A stretch of DNA of 14,966 nt from an uncultured Chloroflexota bacterium (GCA_937870805.1 CALMZT010000301.1:1-14966); one strand, 5' to 3'. Shown: positions 7,567 to 14,657, counted from the first letter of the stretch. Notes: generated by a model from the letters alone, not told the origin. Translations and numbers: made by a program.

Positions 7567-7809
7567 GGGCGAACACGTTAGTTCTCAGGCATCAAAATAA
7601 CGCTTAATGCTTCCCGCAGCGGGTTCAAAACCCGCCGCTAGACAGAATCTGGAAACCTCTCAAGAGGTTGGCTCACGAAACGCCGTTGTAGAACAACCCT
7701 TTTAAGGGTTTCCAAACCACCTCTAGCCGGAGGTTTTGAACCTCTGGCTGGCGAGAGCAACAGAAGCGTTAAGACCTATCTTGGTGACTGAGAACACGTT
7801 AGTTCGCCC
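7567..7809. repeat. 243-base imperfect foldback element with nested hairpins between convergent genes
   Basis: The ends are 22-base blocks at 7567-7588 and 7788-7809. Each contains GAACACGTTAGTTC (7571-7584, 7792-7805), itself a GAAC-N6-GTTC palindrome, with the flanks GGGC and TCAG exchanged so that the blocks are inverted. Inside them, CTTAATGCTTC (7603-7613) pairs with the complement of 7763-7773. GGTTCAAAACC (7622-7632) pairs with 7732-7742, CTAG (7638-7641) with 7723-7726, and GGAAACC (7651-7657) with 7706-7712. The right arm is about 12 bases longer. Each arm also folds locally: GCGGGTT/AACCCGC, AACCTCT/AGAGGTT, AACCCTT/AAGGGTT and GAGGTT/AACCTC. It has no reading frame of note and no clear target-site duplication. 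It could be a MITE-like element, a repeat serving as bidirectional terminator, or a structured RNA. Confidence 0.75.
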
Positions 7810-7823
7810 TACCAGTATTGTTG

Positions 7824-8606
7824 TTAAACTACGCTGTCGCCACCATCGACATTGAGTACCGCGCCAGTGATGTAATCCTCTGAGGCGAGAAATGCCACAG
7901 CACGCGCCACATCCTCGGCAGTTCCGGTACGCTTCAGTGGAACACGCGCTCCAGACTTCGCCCAGCGTTCTTCGTTATATTCTTCCGGCTTCAGCACGGG
8001 TCCCGGAATGATGGCATACACGCGAATGTCGGGTCCCAAACTGGCGGCGCTCACTTTGGTCAGCGCCAGCAGTCCTGCCTTGCTGATGCCATGATGCGCG
8101 TAATCGGGCCAGGGATCAATCGACCCCTTATCACAGATGTTGATAATCACCCCTCCCGCGCGCTTAAGCTGTGTGCTCGGTTCATCAGGGTCATCTTCCG
8201 GTACTTCACGCATCAGCTTTGCCGCCTGCTGTGTGCAGAGGAATGGACCGAACAGGTTGATATTCATCGTCTGCTGCCATTCTTCAGGCGTGACTTCCAG
8301 GAGGCTGCGACGCTGGAAAATCGACGCGCTGTTGACCAGGATGTCCAGTTGTCCAAAAGACTCGCGTACCGCGCTAAAAATCGTTTCCACGCCCTCTACA
8401 GTGCCGATGTCGGCTTGCACCTGAAACGCCTTCACGCCGAATGACTTGATTGCTTGCAAAGTTTCGCGCACTGTATCTGCATCCGAATGGTAATAATGCA
8501 GCATGATGTGTGCGCCGCGCCGTGCCAGTTCCAGCGCAATCGCCTTGCCCACGCGATGCGCCGCGCCTGTCACCAGCGCAACCTGGTTCGTTAAATTGAC
8601 ATGCAT
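7824..8606 (-). CDS. SDR-family oxidoreductase, pteridine-reductase-like, catalytic Tyr replaced by His
   Basis: A 260-residue Rossmann-fold short-chain dehydrogenase. The cofactor motif TGAAHRVG (13-20), with Arg18, and NSAS (92-95) in place of NNAG resemble pteridine reductases (PTR1/FolM type) more than classical SDRs. The active-site strand reads IINICD with Asp159 where classical SDRs have Ser; PTR1 also has Asp there. Lys176 is present in GISKAG, but the residue four before it, the catalytic Tyr of the family, is His172; the codons read CAT CAT. The nearest Tyr (169) is at -7. The C-terminus AVLNVDGGDSVV is typical and the length is normal. There is an acidic insertion at ~134-148. The enzyme may be active by another proton donor, or be a binding protein. 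An AAGGGG ribosome site precedes the ATG by about 8 bases. Confidence 0.9.
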   Translation of the reverse strand: MHVNLTNQVALVTGAAHRVGKAIALELARRGAHIMLHYYHSDADTVRETLQAIKSFGVKAFQVQADIGTVEGVETIFSAVRESFGQLDILVNSASIFQRRSLLEVTPEEWQQTMNINLFGPFLCTQQAAKLMREVPEDDPDEPSTQLKRAGGVIINICDKGSIDPWPDYAHHGISKAGLLALTKVSAASLGPDIRVYAIIPGPVLKPEEYNEERWAKSGARVPLKRTGTAEDVARAVAFLASEDYITGAVLNVDGGDSVV

Positions 8607-8633
8607 AGAACTTCCCCTTCTTATACAGGCGCT

Positions 8634-8662
8634 ATAATAGCTTGCCTTTGGTGAAGGTTCAA
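8634..8662 (-). promoter_or_regulatory. Sigma70-type promoter of the SDR gene
   Basis: On the minus strand TTGAAC (8662-8657), a 17-base spacer and TATTAT (8639-8634) lie about 28 bases before the ATG at 8606, giving a leader of about 20 bases that contains the ribosome site. It lies downstream of the cox terminator, so the SDR is probably transcribed independently. Confidence 0.6.
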
Positions 8663-8714
8663 TTAAGTTTCAGCGCAAATAGATGAGCATCTGTAAATTT
8701 TAGGGCTACAGACA

Positions 8715-8747
8715 GAAAATAAAAGAAGCGCCTCGATGGACGCCTCT
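8715..8747 (-). terminator. Intrinsic terminator of the cytochrome oxidase cluster
   Basis: Read on the minus strand, AGAGGCG (8747-8741) pairs with CGCTTCT (8730-8724) through six Watson-Crick pairs and one G-U, across a 10-base loop, followed by TTTATTTTC. It begins 21 bases after the stop of the subunit IV gene. Confidence 0.7.
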
Positions 8748-8768
8748 GCATATAATTATCACGAAAAA

Positions 8769-9125
8769 CTAATAGGCGACGGGAGGTACTGCCAGCAGAT
8801 ACAGGATGCTCAAGAGAGCTACACCTACCGGAACCCCTAACACCCAGCGGTAGAAAGGATTATCCGTATTCAAGTGCATGTAGAAGATCACCACCAGCAG
8901 CGCCTTGAGCGCCGATGCCGCCAACAATATAGGCAGCGTAAATAAACCCTCTGGTAGTTCGGCGATGATGATCTCAAAAATCGTCAAGCCACCGAGAACC
9001 AGAAACACAAAGGTATAAATACCGCCGGGCAGCGTGATCGTGTATCCGCCGGGCAGATGCACCGAATCGTTCAGCGCATGGACTTCTTCATCGGCAACAA
9101 CATCTTGTGATTTTTCCTCAGCCAT
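8769..9125 (-). CDS. coxD: Cytochrome c oxidase subunit IV (prokaryotic CtaF/CoxD-type)
   Basis: A 118-residue small subunit of the aa3-type terminal oxidase. It has three membrane helices at ~34-53, ~60-82 and ~93-112. The second carries the family signature ALKALLVVIFYMHL (72-85), as in COX4_pro and CyoD-like subunits. The first ~30 residues are acidic and cytoplasmic. I chose ATG 9125: it follows a GGTGAGGGA site, starts 11 bases after the subunit III stop, and gives the normal family length. The longer frame that opens at 9278 only reads through the end of the subunit III gene and adds a non-homologous Arg-rich peptide. It is the last gene of the cluster, followed by a terminator. The subunit is thought to help assembly or stability. 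Confidence 0.9.
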   Translation of the reverse strand: MAEEKSQDVVADEEVHALNDSVHLPGGYTITLPGGIYTFVFLVLGGLTIFEIIIAELPEGLFTLPILLAASALKALLVVIFYMHLNTDNPFYRWVLGVPVGVALLSILYLLAVPPVAY

Positions 9126-9136
9126 GTTCACATCCC

Positions 9137-9772
9137 TCACCACAGATAAATGACGGTAAACAACACAATCCACACGACATCGACAAAGTGCCAGTACAGC
9201 CCGAAGGTTTCCACGCCCAGATAATTCGTCGCGCTGTAGTGCCCGCCGCGTGCGCGCCAGATCACGCGCAGCGCCCACACGACACCAACAAGAACGTGTA
9301 GACCGTGAAAGAAGGTCGGTGGATAGAAATGTGCAGCGAAATTCTGAAACTCTGCGCCCGGTGTAAGCAGCACCCCTTCACTGCTGAGCGCGCTGTATTC
9401 AACAGCCTGAAGCGCAATAAAGATCGACCCCAAAACGGCTGTTGCGCCGATCCAATTGATGAGTCCTTTTTTGTCGTCCATCTGAATAGAGCGTAAGCCC
9501 ATCACCATACACCAACTGCTTGCCAGCAGCAGGAAGGTGTTGAGGGCAACCAAACCAACGCCTGTATTCGCGTGGACTTCATTCACAATGTCGGGATTGT
9601 TGTAACGGAACACGGCATAAGCGCCGATGAGAATGGCGAAGATCACCACTTCTGAGCCGAGGTACAGCCATACAGCGAACTTGATATTGTTCTCATGAGC
9701 GACCTGCGCCTTTGTGCGGGCGCGGGCAGGCGCATGAGAGGTTGGAGCAGGAGATTGAACGATTTCACTCAT
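9137..9772 (-). CDS. coxC: Cytochrome c oxidase subunit III
   Basis: A 211-residue subunit III in the five-helix short form that lacks the first two helices of the mitochondrial protein. Helices lie at ~30-52, ~69-91, ~105-126, ~148-168 and ~189-210. Conserved residues include Glu41 in YLGSEVVIF, FYPPTFFHGLHVLVG (149-163) and the closing GLYWHFVDVVWIVLF. The subunit binds lipids and stabilises proton uptake into subunit I. The 30-residue N-terminus is Ala/Pro-rich and cytoplasmic. I chose ATG 9772 because GAGGTGA lies 5 bases before it; the in-frame GTG at 9781 would overlap that ribosome site. It is 18 bases downstream of the unrecognised membrane gene and 11 bases upstream of subunit IV, clearly one transcript. 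Confidence 0.95.
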   Translation of the reverse strand: MSEIVQSPAPTSHAPARARTKAQVAHENNIKFAVWLYLGSEVVIFAILIGAYAVFRYNNPDIVNEVHANTGVGLVALNTFLLLASSWCMVMGLRSIQMDDKKGLINWIGATAVLGSIFIALQAVEYSALSSEGVLLTPGAEFQNFAAHFYPPTFFHGLHVLVGVVWALRVIWRARGGHYSATNYLGVETFGLYWHFVDVVWIVLFTVIYLW

Positions 9773-9790
9773 AATCATCACCTCATTCGG

Positions 9791-10627
9791 TTAACGCTGC
9801 GGCTTAGGCGGCTCAGGCAGACGATTCAGCAGCCATGTTGCTCCACGACTGATCAAACGCAAGGGCAAAGGCGGCGTTAACGCTTCAGGTGGCGGCGGCT
9901 TGCCTTTCACTGAACGTACTTCGCGCGCGAGGAACGCCATCAATAACGAAATTGCGCCGCCTGCTAGTGCCAATGAGACAATCGTCCAGATAGCAAAGAT
10001 CAGGAACAGCGTCAGTTTGCTGAAGATATAGTCGGTGCCAAAGAGATTGATGGTAACGTAGCCGTTGCCAGTGGGCGAACCTACCGGGTCATTTGTAATC
10101 TGGATGGAGGGACCACCGGGTACAGTGGCGAGCACTGCAAGAAACAGCAGAACGACTAATGTGATGGTCGTCACCAGGAAAATGTCACCAGCGATTCTGC
10201 GGGCATAATTCACGACATTAGTCACCACGAGTACCAAACCGAGTACCAGCAGCGCGACGATTGCCACGAGCCATCTGAGCAGCCGCTCCATGACACCGCC
10301 TGATTGAGTGAAGCGCAGCACGCTGGCAATTGCCCGATGCAGCCGTTCGTTCAAGCTGACGTGCGGCTTGGCTTCTTCGGCAGGTGCGTGTACAGCATGT
10401 TCTTCGTCGCCATGCCCCTCTTCACCATGCGCGCTCATCGCAGGGTCGAACGCGCCCATACTCCACACAAAAAAGATCGAACAGAAAATTGCGCCTAAAA
10501 CAATGCCAATCTCCGCGTCCCAAGTGGGATCAAGTCCCTGCAAGGCACGCAGCAGAATGGCAAGGAACATGCCGAATAAAAAGCCAAAAATTCCCATCGG
10601 CACGGCACGGCTCAATCCATATTTCAT
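9791..10627 (-). CDS. Unrecognised membrane protein of the cox cluster with His/Glu-rich loop
   Basis: A 278-residue integral membrane protein that I do not recognise. It has five predicted helices: ~9-29, ~39-58, ~117-139, ~148-170 and ~203-234. Between helices 2 and 3 is a long polar loop with HGEEGHGDEEHAVH (67-80) and a further His89, a composition that could bind copper or another metal. Between helices 4 and 5 is a Gly/Pro/Asn-rich segment (~170-200). The C-terminus is Pro-rich and basic (GKPPPPEALTPP, ~242-253). It lies between two subunit III genes in a cox cluster, so a role in oxidase assembly, copper delivery or as an accessory subunit is a reasonable guess only. It lacks the Cys motifs of Sco, Cox11 or PCuAC. 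The start ATG follows AAGGGG by about 11 bases. The stop is 18 bases before the next gene. Confidence 0.8.
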   Translation of the reverse strand: MKYGLSRAVPMGIFGFLFGMFLAILLRALQGLDPTWDAEIGIVLGAIFCSIFFVWSMGAFDPAMSAHGEEGHGDEEHAVHAPAEEAKPHVSLNERLHRAIASVLRFTQSGGVMERLLRWLVAIVALLVLGLVLVVTNVVNYARRIAGDIFLVTTITLVVLLFLAVLATVPGGPSIQITNDPVGSPTGNGYVTINLFGTDYIFSKLTLFLIFAIWTIVSLALAGGAISLLMAFLAREVRSVKGKPPPPEALTPPLPLRLISRGATWLLNRLPEPPKPQR

Positions 10628-10672
10628 AAACCAATACCCCTTTTCAGCAGGTAGTTTACAATTTCCAGTAAA

Positions 10673-10725
10673 CAGTTTTCAGTGATCAGCCGATGTTGTT
10701 TATCTAAACTGATCACTGAAAACTG
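10673..10725. repeat. Perfect 17-bp inverted repeat inside the cox cluster
   Basis: CAGTTTTCAGTGATCAG (10673-10689) and its exact complement (10709-10725) flank a 19-base loop and fill most of the 106-base gap between the second subunit III gene and the His-rich membrane gene. On the minus strand no T-run follows, so it is more likely an mRNA-stabilising or processing hairpin, or a repeat insertion, than a full terminator. A smaller inverted pair, GTTTAC/GTAAAC (10654-10659, 10668-10673), abuts it. Confidence 0.85.
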
Positions 10726-10733
10726 ATAACTCT

Positions 10734-11312
10734 CTATATCCAGTACAACACTGTATAGAACATGATCCAGGCAGCGATGACGAAATACCACAATTTCGCG
10801 CCCGCTTCAACTGCCCAACTATTGCGCGCATTGTAGTACGCACGGAAGCGATCAACGCGGAACATATATAAACCAATCACCAGCGCGTGAATAGCATGGA
10901 ACGCCGTCATCACGCGGAACACCACGCCGTATTGTTGATTGACATCTGCCGTCACAGGAGCATTGAGCCATTCCCACGCCATGATGAGAATAAAGCCCGC
11001 ACCCAACGCCAGCGCCATACGCCACGACGGGCTGAACGCTTGATCTGCCTGTACTGCCTTCAGCGCGCGGTACACAAAAAAGCCGCTTGCCAGCAGCATC
11101 AGCGTCGCAAGGGTTGGCAGTCCCAAGCCGAGCTTGGCGACTCCCTCAGGCGGCCAGGAAGTGAAATTATTGCGTACCTGCAAGTTCACCAAAATCAAGC
11201 AGACGAAAACCATTATCCACGAAATCTGGAAGATTGCCATCCCTGTACGACGATTCTTCAGGGTGAGCAGTTCTTGCCTCGAAAGCTGCGGTTCCATTAC
11301 ATCCTGTTGCAT
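10734..11312 (-). CDS. Divergent heme-copper oxidase subunit III paralogue
   Basis: A 192-residue, five-helix membrane protein (~25-43, ~64-82, ~97-115, ~129-151, ~172-191) with the subunit III fold pattern. FHAIHALVIGLYMF (138-151) matches the FHGLHVLVG helix, WEW at 113-115 matches the next conserved Glu, and AKLWYFVIAAWIMFYTVLYWI closes the protein as in subunit III. It departs from the canonical copy in this cluster: the helix-1 Glu of GSE is lost (FQISWIMVF). It may be a second, structural subunit III-like chain or have replaced another small subunit. The start at 11312 follows AAGGA by about 9 bases; an in-frame ATG at 11297 with closer AGGA is a possible alternative. It lies 351 bases after subunit I, behind a hairpin, and may be made at a different level. 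Confidence 0.82.
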   Translation of the reverse strand: MQQDVMEPQLSRQELLTLKNRRTGMAIFQISWIMVFVCLILVNLQVRNNFTSWPPEGVAKLGLGLPTLATLMLLASGFFVYRALKAVQADQAFSPSWRMALALGAGFILIMAWEWLNAPVTADVNQQYGVVFRVMTAFHAIHALVIGLYMFRVDRFRAYYNARNSWAVEAGAKLWYFVIAAWIMFYTVLYWI

Positions 11313-11622
11313 AAGAACTAGTCCTTGAAAATTTGCGGTTCTGGGCTACATTTTGTCTCGTGAGACGTTCTCACATTGTTACAATAGGCGGCTTTCTCAT
11401 TGGCTAATGCCTTTCTTGCAAACACCACATACTATCGGCGTCTGCGAGAGATGGGAAAGTTGAAAGTGAAAGCGGGAAAGTCGGTGCGCTTTTGCGCGTA
11501 CAACATTGACCCAACTCACTTGGCGGAAGTCTATGGTCTCCGTTCACTCTCAAGTTCAGAACTGCAAAGTTTTGAGTAACCATCATACTACCCAATTACA
11601 ATACACACTCAATCGTTAATCT
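11313..11622. other. Gene-free gap between coxA and the second subunit III gene
   Basis: No credible gene. A 63-codon minus-strand frame at 11595-11404 lacks a ribosome site and resembles nothing. The gap contains a GAAAG-rich direct-repeat tract (11453-11481) and the palindrome GTGAGACGTTCTCAC (11360-11374), 48 bases before the next start codon. No strong promoter was found for the subunit III paralogue. Confidence 0.6.
11360..11374. promoter_or_regulatory. Palindrome GTGAGA-CGT-TCTCAC, possible operator
   Basis: Six-base perfect half-sites around a three-base centre, upstream of the subunit III paralogue start (11312). The overlapping GTCTCGTGAGAC (11355-11366) forms an alternative palindrome. 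It could be a dimeric regulator site or a small leader hairpin. The binding factor is unknown. Confidence 0.35.
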
Positions 11623-11650
11623 GTAGGGGCAAGGCGTACCTTGCCCCTAC
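11623..11650 (-). terminator. Perfect 12-bp palindromic hairpin just after coxA
   Basis: GTAGGGGCAAGG and CCTTGCCCCTAC flank a CGTA loop, 13 bases after the coxA stop. The stem is very stable, but the following minus-strand sequence (CAGATTAACG) is poor in T, so it may attenuate or stabilise the mRNA rather than fully terminate. This kind of GGGGC-rich palindrome often recurs as an intergenic repeat in Chloroflexota and Cyanobacteria; that is recalled knowledge, not tested here. Confidence 0.65.
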
Positions 11651-11663
11651 GCATCTTCATTTT

Positions 11664-13379
11664 CTAATCGCCGCTTGGCACCTCAAGCGCTTGTCCCGCT
11701 TTTTCACCTGCACCGGGTTCGGTTTCGCCAAAGCGCTTCTCGATGGTGTCAAGATACGCAGCAGATTCCTTTGTGCCATAACCGTAGGGGTCTTTATAAG
11801 GTACAGGATCACCGATGAAGTTAGTGGCAGGTGGCGGTGAAGTCGTTGCCCATTCCATCGACAGCGCGCGCCAGGGATTTGCTCCTGCGATCTTGCCGCT
11901 GCGCACGCTGATAACGATATTGTAGAGCAGAACGAACGTCGAGATACCCAGCACGAAAGAGGCAATGCTGATGAGCACATTCCACTGCTGAAGTTCTGGC
12001 GCATAGATCGCTACACGGCGCGGCATCCCCAGAATACCTGCTATCTGCATCGGGAAGAACGTCAAGAAGAAGCTAGGATAGGCAAGGGCAAAATGTAACT
12101 TGCCCAAACGCTCATTCAACATACGCCCCGTGACTTTGGGGAACCAGTGATAGATCCCTGCGAACAGACCGAATACTGAGCCACCAAAGAGGACAAAGTG
12201 TAAATGGCTGACGACGAAATACGTGTCGTGGACGTGCAGGTCAAATGGGATAGAGCCAAGCATCACACCGTTGATACCACCGATGACAAACATCGACAGG
12301 AAGCCCAGTGCGAACAGCATGGCACTTGTCCAGCGGATTTTGCCGCCCCAAATCGTGCCGAGCCAGCTAAACACCTTAATACCCGTCGGCACGGCAATAA
12401 TCATCGACGTAATCATGAAGGGGATGCGCAGGGTCGGTGTGAGCGCGGTAAACATGTGATGTGCCCACACGGTAAAGCCCACCACCGCAATCGCCATACT
12501 GGACAGTGCAATCATGCGATAGCCGAAGATGGGCTTGCGGGAATGTGTTGACAGCACTTCGGAAATAATGCCGAAGGCTGGCAGTACCATGATGTACACG
12601 GCGGGATGGCTGTAGAACCAGAAGATATTCTGCCACAGCAGCACGTCACCGCCACCTGCTGGATTGAAGAACGCTGTGCCTGCCACACGGTCAAGGATGA
12701 GCAGCGTGAGCGCGCCAGCGAGGAAGGGCGTTGCCATCACAATGATGATCGAGGTCGCCAGAATTGCCCAGCAGAACAGCGGCATCTGGAACCAACCCAT
12801 CCCTTCAGGACGCATGTTGGCAATCGTCACGATGAAGTTGATCGCGCCGAGAATGGACGAAATACCCAGCAGATGCAGCGAAATCGCCCACATCGTCTGT
12901 CCATCGGGGGTAAACATCGTGCTGAGGGGCGGATAGCTCGTCCAGCCCGCTTCCGGCGGACCCACAAACCAACCTAACAGCATGAAGAACCCCGCAGGCG
13001 GGATCATCCAGAACGCGAAAGCATTCAGCCAAGGGAATGCCATATCTTTCGCACCCAGTTGCAGCGGTACAACATAATTACCGAATGCTGCTCCCATCGG
13101 GATAATCCATAAGAAAATCATCACTGTGCCGTGAAGGCTGAACAGTGAGTTATAAGCGCTGCCATTTGCCATCAAATCCAGCGCCGGCGTCAGCAGTTCC
13201 CAGCGAATAAGCATCGCCAGCGTGCCACCGATAATGAAAAAGATCAACGCGGTAATGCCATACTGGACGCCAATCACCTTATGATCGACACTCCAGCCCA
13301 GAAGATCACGCAAGGTGATTTGCTTGCCTTGCGAGGTGCGCAGTCCACCAATCGGGAGAGACGCTACACTACTTGCCAT
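11664..13379 (-). CDS. coxA: Cytochrome c oxidase subunit I, A2-type heme-copper oxidase
   Basis: A 571-residue, about twelve-helix catalytic subunit that reduces O2 to water and pumps protons. Heme a ligands are His83 (SLHG) and His394; heme a3 ligand is His392 (VSHLHFVL). CuB ligands are His258, His307 and His308 (WAHHMF), with Tyr262 as the cross-linked Tyr. The helix-VI motif reads YSHPAVY (256-262): the A1-family Glu is absent and the Tyr-Ser pair marks the A2 family, as in Thermus caa3. The K-channel Lys335 (PTGIKVFSW) and D-channel Asp112 (GAKDMAFP) are present. Residues ~505-571 form a polar cytoplasmic tail. The start follows GTGAGGT by 7 bases; the gene is 45 bases after coxB. Confidence 0.98.
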   Translation of the reverse strand: MASSVASLPIGGLRTSQGKQITLRDLLGWSVDHKVIGVQYGITALIFFIIGGTLAMLIRWELLTPALDLMANGSAYNSLFSLHGTVMIFLWIIPMGAAFGNYVVPLQLGAKDMAFPWLNAFAFWMIPPAGFFMLLGWFVGPPEAGWTSYPPLSTMFTPDGQTMWAISLHLLGISSILGAINFIVTIANMRPEGMGWFQMPLFCWAILATSIIIVMATPFLAGALTLLILDRVAGTAFFNPAGGGDVLLWQNIFWFYSHPAVYIMVLPAFGIISEVLSTHSRKPIFGYRMIALSSMAIAVVGFTVWAHHMFTALTPTLRIPFMITSMIIAVPTGIKVFSWLGTIWGGKIRWTSAMLFALGFLSMFVIGGINGVMLGSIPFDLHVHDTYFVVSHLHFVLFGGSVFGLFAGIYHWFPKVTGRMLNERLGKLHFALAYPSFFLTFFPMQIAGILGMPRRVAIYAPELQQWNVLISIASFVLGISTFVLLYNIVISVRSGKIAGANPWRALSMEWATTSPPPATNFIGDPVPYKDPYGYGTKESAAYLDTIEKRFGETEPGAGEKAGQALEVPSGD

Positions 13380-13424
13380 AAGAAAACCTCACTTCAACAC
13401 AAACTTTGTTGTGATGTTGCCATT

Positions 13425-14657
13425 TTACTGTGCCCCTGTGCCCGTCTGTGTGACTTCTGACGCCGCGACTGCGTTGAGTTCATCAACGCTGCACGCCGAT
13501 TCGCCCGTTGTGGTTTGTGTACACAGATACGCCGCAATCGCTACCGCATCCTGATCGGGCATGTAGTTGCGGTCATCAGGATTGTCTTCCACGAACTGCG
13601 GCATTAAAGCGCTGGAGAAGCCCGGCACGATGAAACGCTGTGGGTGACGCAGCGAGTTAATCAAATACGATTCTGCTGATTCACCGCCTACACGGTCATC
13701 AGCGCGATCACCGATACCATCCAGATTTGGACCTGTAATGCCTGCCCAACCGAGATCAGTCAGCGTGTGGCAGCCCGCGCACGGATATTGCGCGGCGGCT
13801 AGAATCTGCTCACCAAACACTGCTGGATCGTCCGGTGGATTCAGTCCTTCAAAAACACGCGCATCAAACCATGCTTGATAGTCTTCCTGGGTTGCAAATA
13901 CAACCAGCGTCGAGATCAAACCCATATTGCCGTGCCCATCACCGCACAATTCTGCACAGCGTATTGGGAAGCCAGCTTGCGGGTAATACAACCCATCCTC
14001 AGCGGGACCTGTGGCAATAATCGGCGTAAAGCGCATTTCGGTGATACGCCCGACGAGCAAATCCTGCTTGATACGCATTTCTGGAACCCAGAAGGCGTGA
14101 TTGACATCTACTGAGGTCATTTCTAAGCGCAGATTCTGTCCCACGTAGGTATAGAGATTGCCATCACTAAATTCTACGGGTAGTCCTGTCGCTGGGTCAA
14201 GCACATCAGGAGCAGCCGTATAGGTGAATGTCCACGCAAAGCGCCGCCCAAGCACCTCAACGGTGTATTCATTTTCCAGCGGCGTTTGTATCGCGCTGAA
14301 TACGGCGTAGCTGTAAATCACGAGAATCACGACCACCACCGCCGGGACGGCTGTCCACACAATTTCCAGCGTGTTATTGCCGTGAATCGGCGGACCATCG
14401 CTTCGATCATTCTCATCTTTGATACGGAAGCGGATGGCAGAGTAAAAGATCAAAAACTGTACCAACAGGAACAAGCCGCCGCCAATCGCCAGCATGACCT
14501 GGAACAAAGTATCAATTTGCTGTGCCTGAGCAGAGCCTTGTGCCGGGAAAAACAGCGGCGCGAACGTAGACAGCACAATGCCGCCGATGATCACCACAAC
14601 GGCGATGATTATCAGAGGAACGATGTTTATGCCGGGACTTGAAGAGGGTCGGTTCAT
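13425..14657 (-). CDS. coxB: Cytochrome c oxidase subunit II with fused cytochrome c domain
   Basis: A 410-residue caa3-type subunit II. A hydrophobic N-terminus (~12-35) followed by GSAQA/QQID looks like a cleavable signal peptide. Two membrane helices follow at ~52-73 and ~99-121. The cupredoxin domain (~130-255) holds the complete CuA set: His187 (VNHAFWVPEMRIKQDL), Cys234, Glu236, Cys238, His242 and Met245, in CAELCGDGHGNM. The cytochrome c domain (~275-385) has CAGCH (293-297) and distal Met352 (ALMPQF). Two more Cys (379, 389) near the C-terminus could form a disulfide. Electrons would pass from a donor to heme c, then CuA, then subunit I. It is the first gene of the cluster. The ribosome site is weak (GTGAGCAG). 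Confidence 0.97.
   Translation of the reverse strand: MNRPSSSPGINIVPLIIIAVVVIIGGIVLSTFAPLFFPAQGSAQAQQIDTLFQVMLAIGGGLFLLVQFLIFYSAIRFRIKDENDRSDGPPIHGNNTLEIVWTAVPAVVVVILVIYSYAVFSAIQTPLENEYTVEVLGRRFAWTFTYTAAPDVLDPATGLPVEFSDGNLYTYVGQNLRLEMTSVDVNHAFWVPEMRIKQDLLVGRITEMRFTPIIATGPAEDGLYYPQAGFPIRCAELCGDGHGNMGLISTLVVFATQEDYQAWFDARVFEGLNPPDDPAVFGEQILAAAQYPCAGCHTLTDLGWAGITGPNLDGIGDRADDRVGGESAESYLINSLRHPQRFIVPGFSSALMPQFVEDNPDDRNYMPDQDAVAIAAYLCTQTTTGESACSVDELNAVAASEVTQTGTGAQ

Noticed and set aside
7271..7600. 109-codon plus-strand frame overlapping the DUF4177-like gene
   Set aside because: It is a shifted frame without a ribosome site; the DUF4177 pattern is in the other frame.
7567..7809. CRISPR array or insertion sequence
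   Set aside because: Only two copies of the 14-base core occur, there are no regular spacers, no transposase frame and no clear target duplication.
9126..9278. N-terminal extension of subunit IV
   Set aside because: It reads through the 3' end of the subunit III gene in another frame and gives a non-homologous peptide; ATG 9125 gives the family length.
11404..11595. 63-codon minus-strand frame in the coxA downstream gap
   Set aside because: It has no ribosome site, no motif, and it covers a repeat tract.
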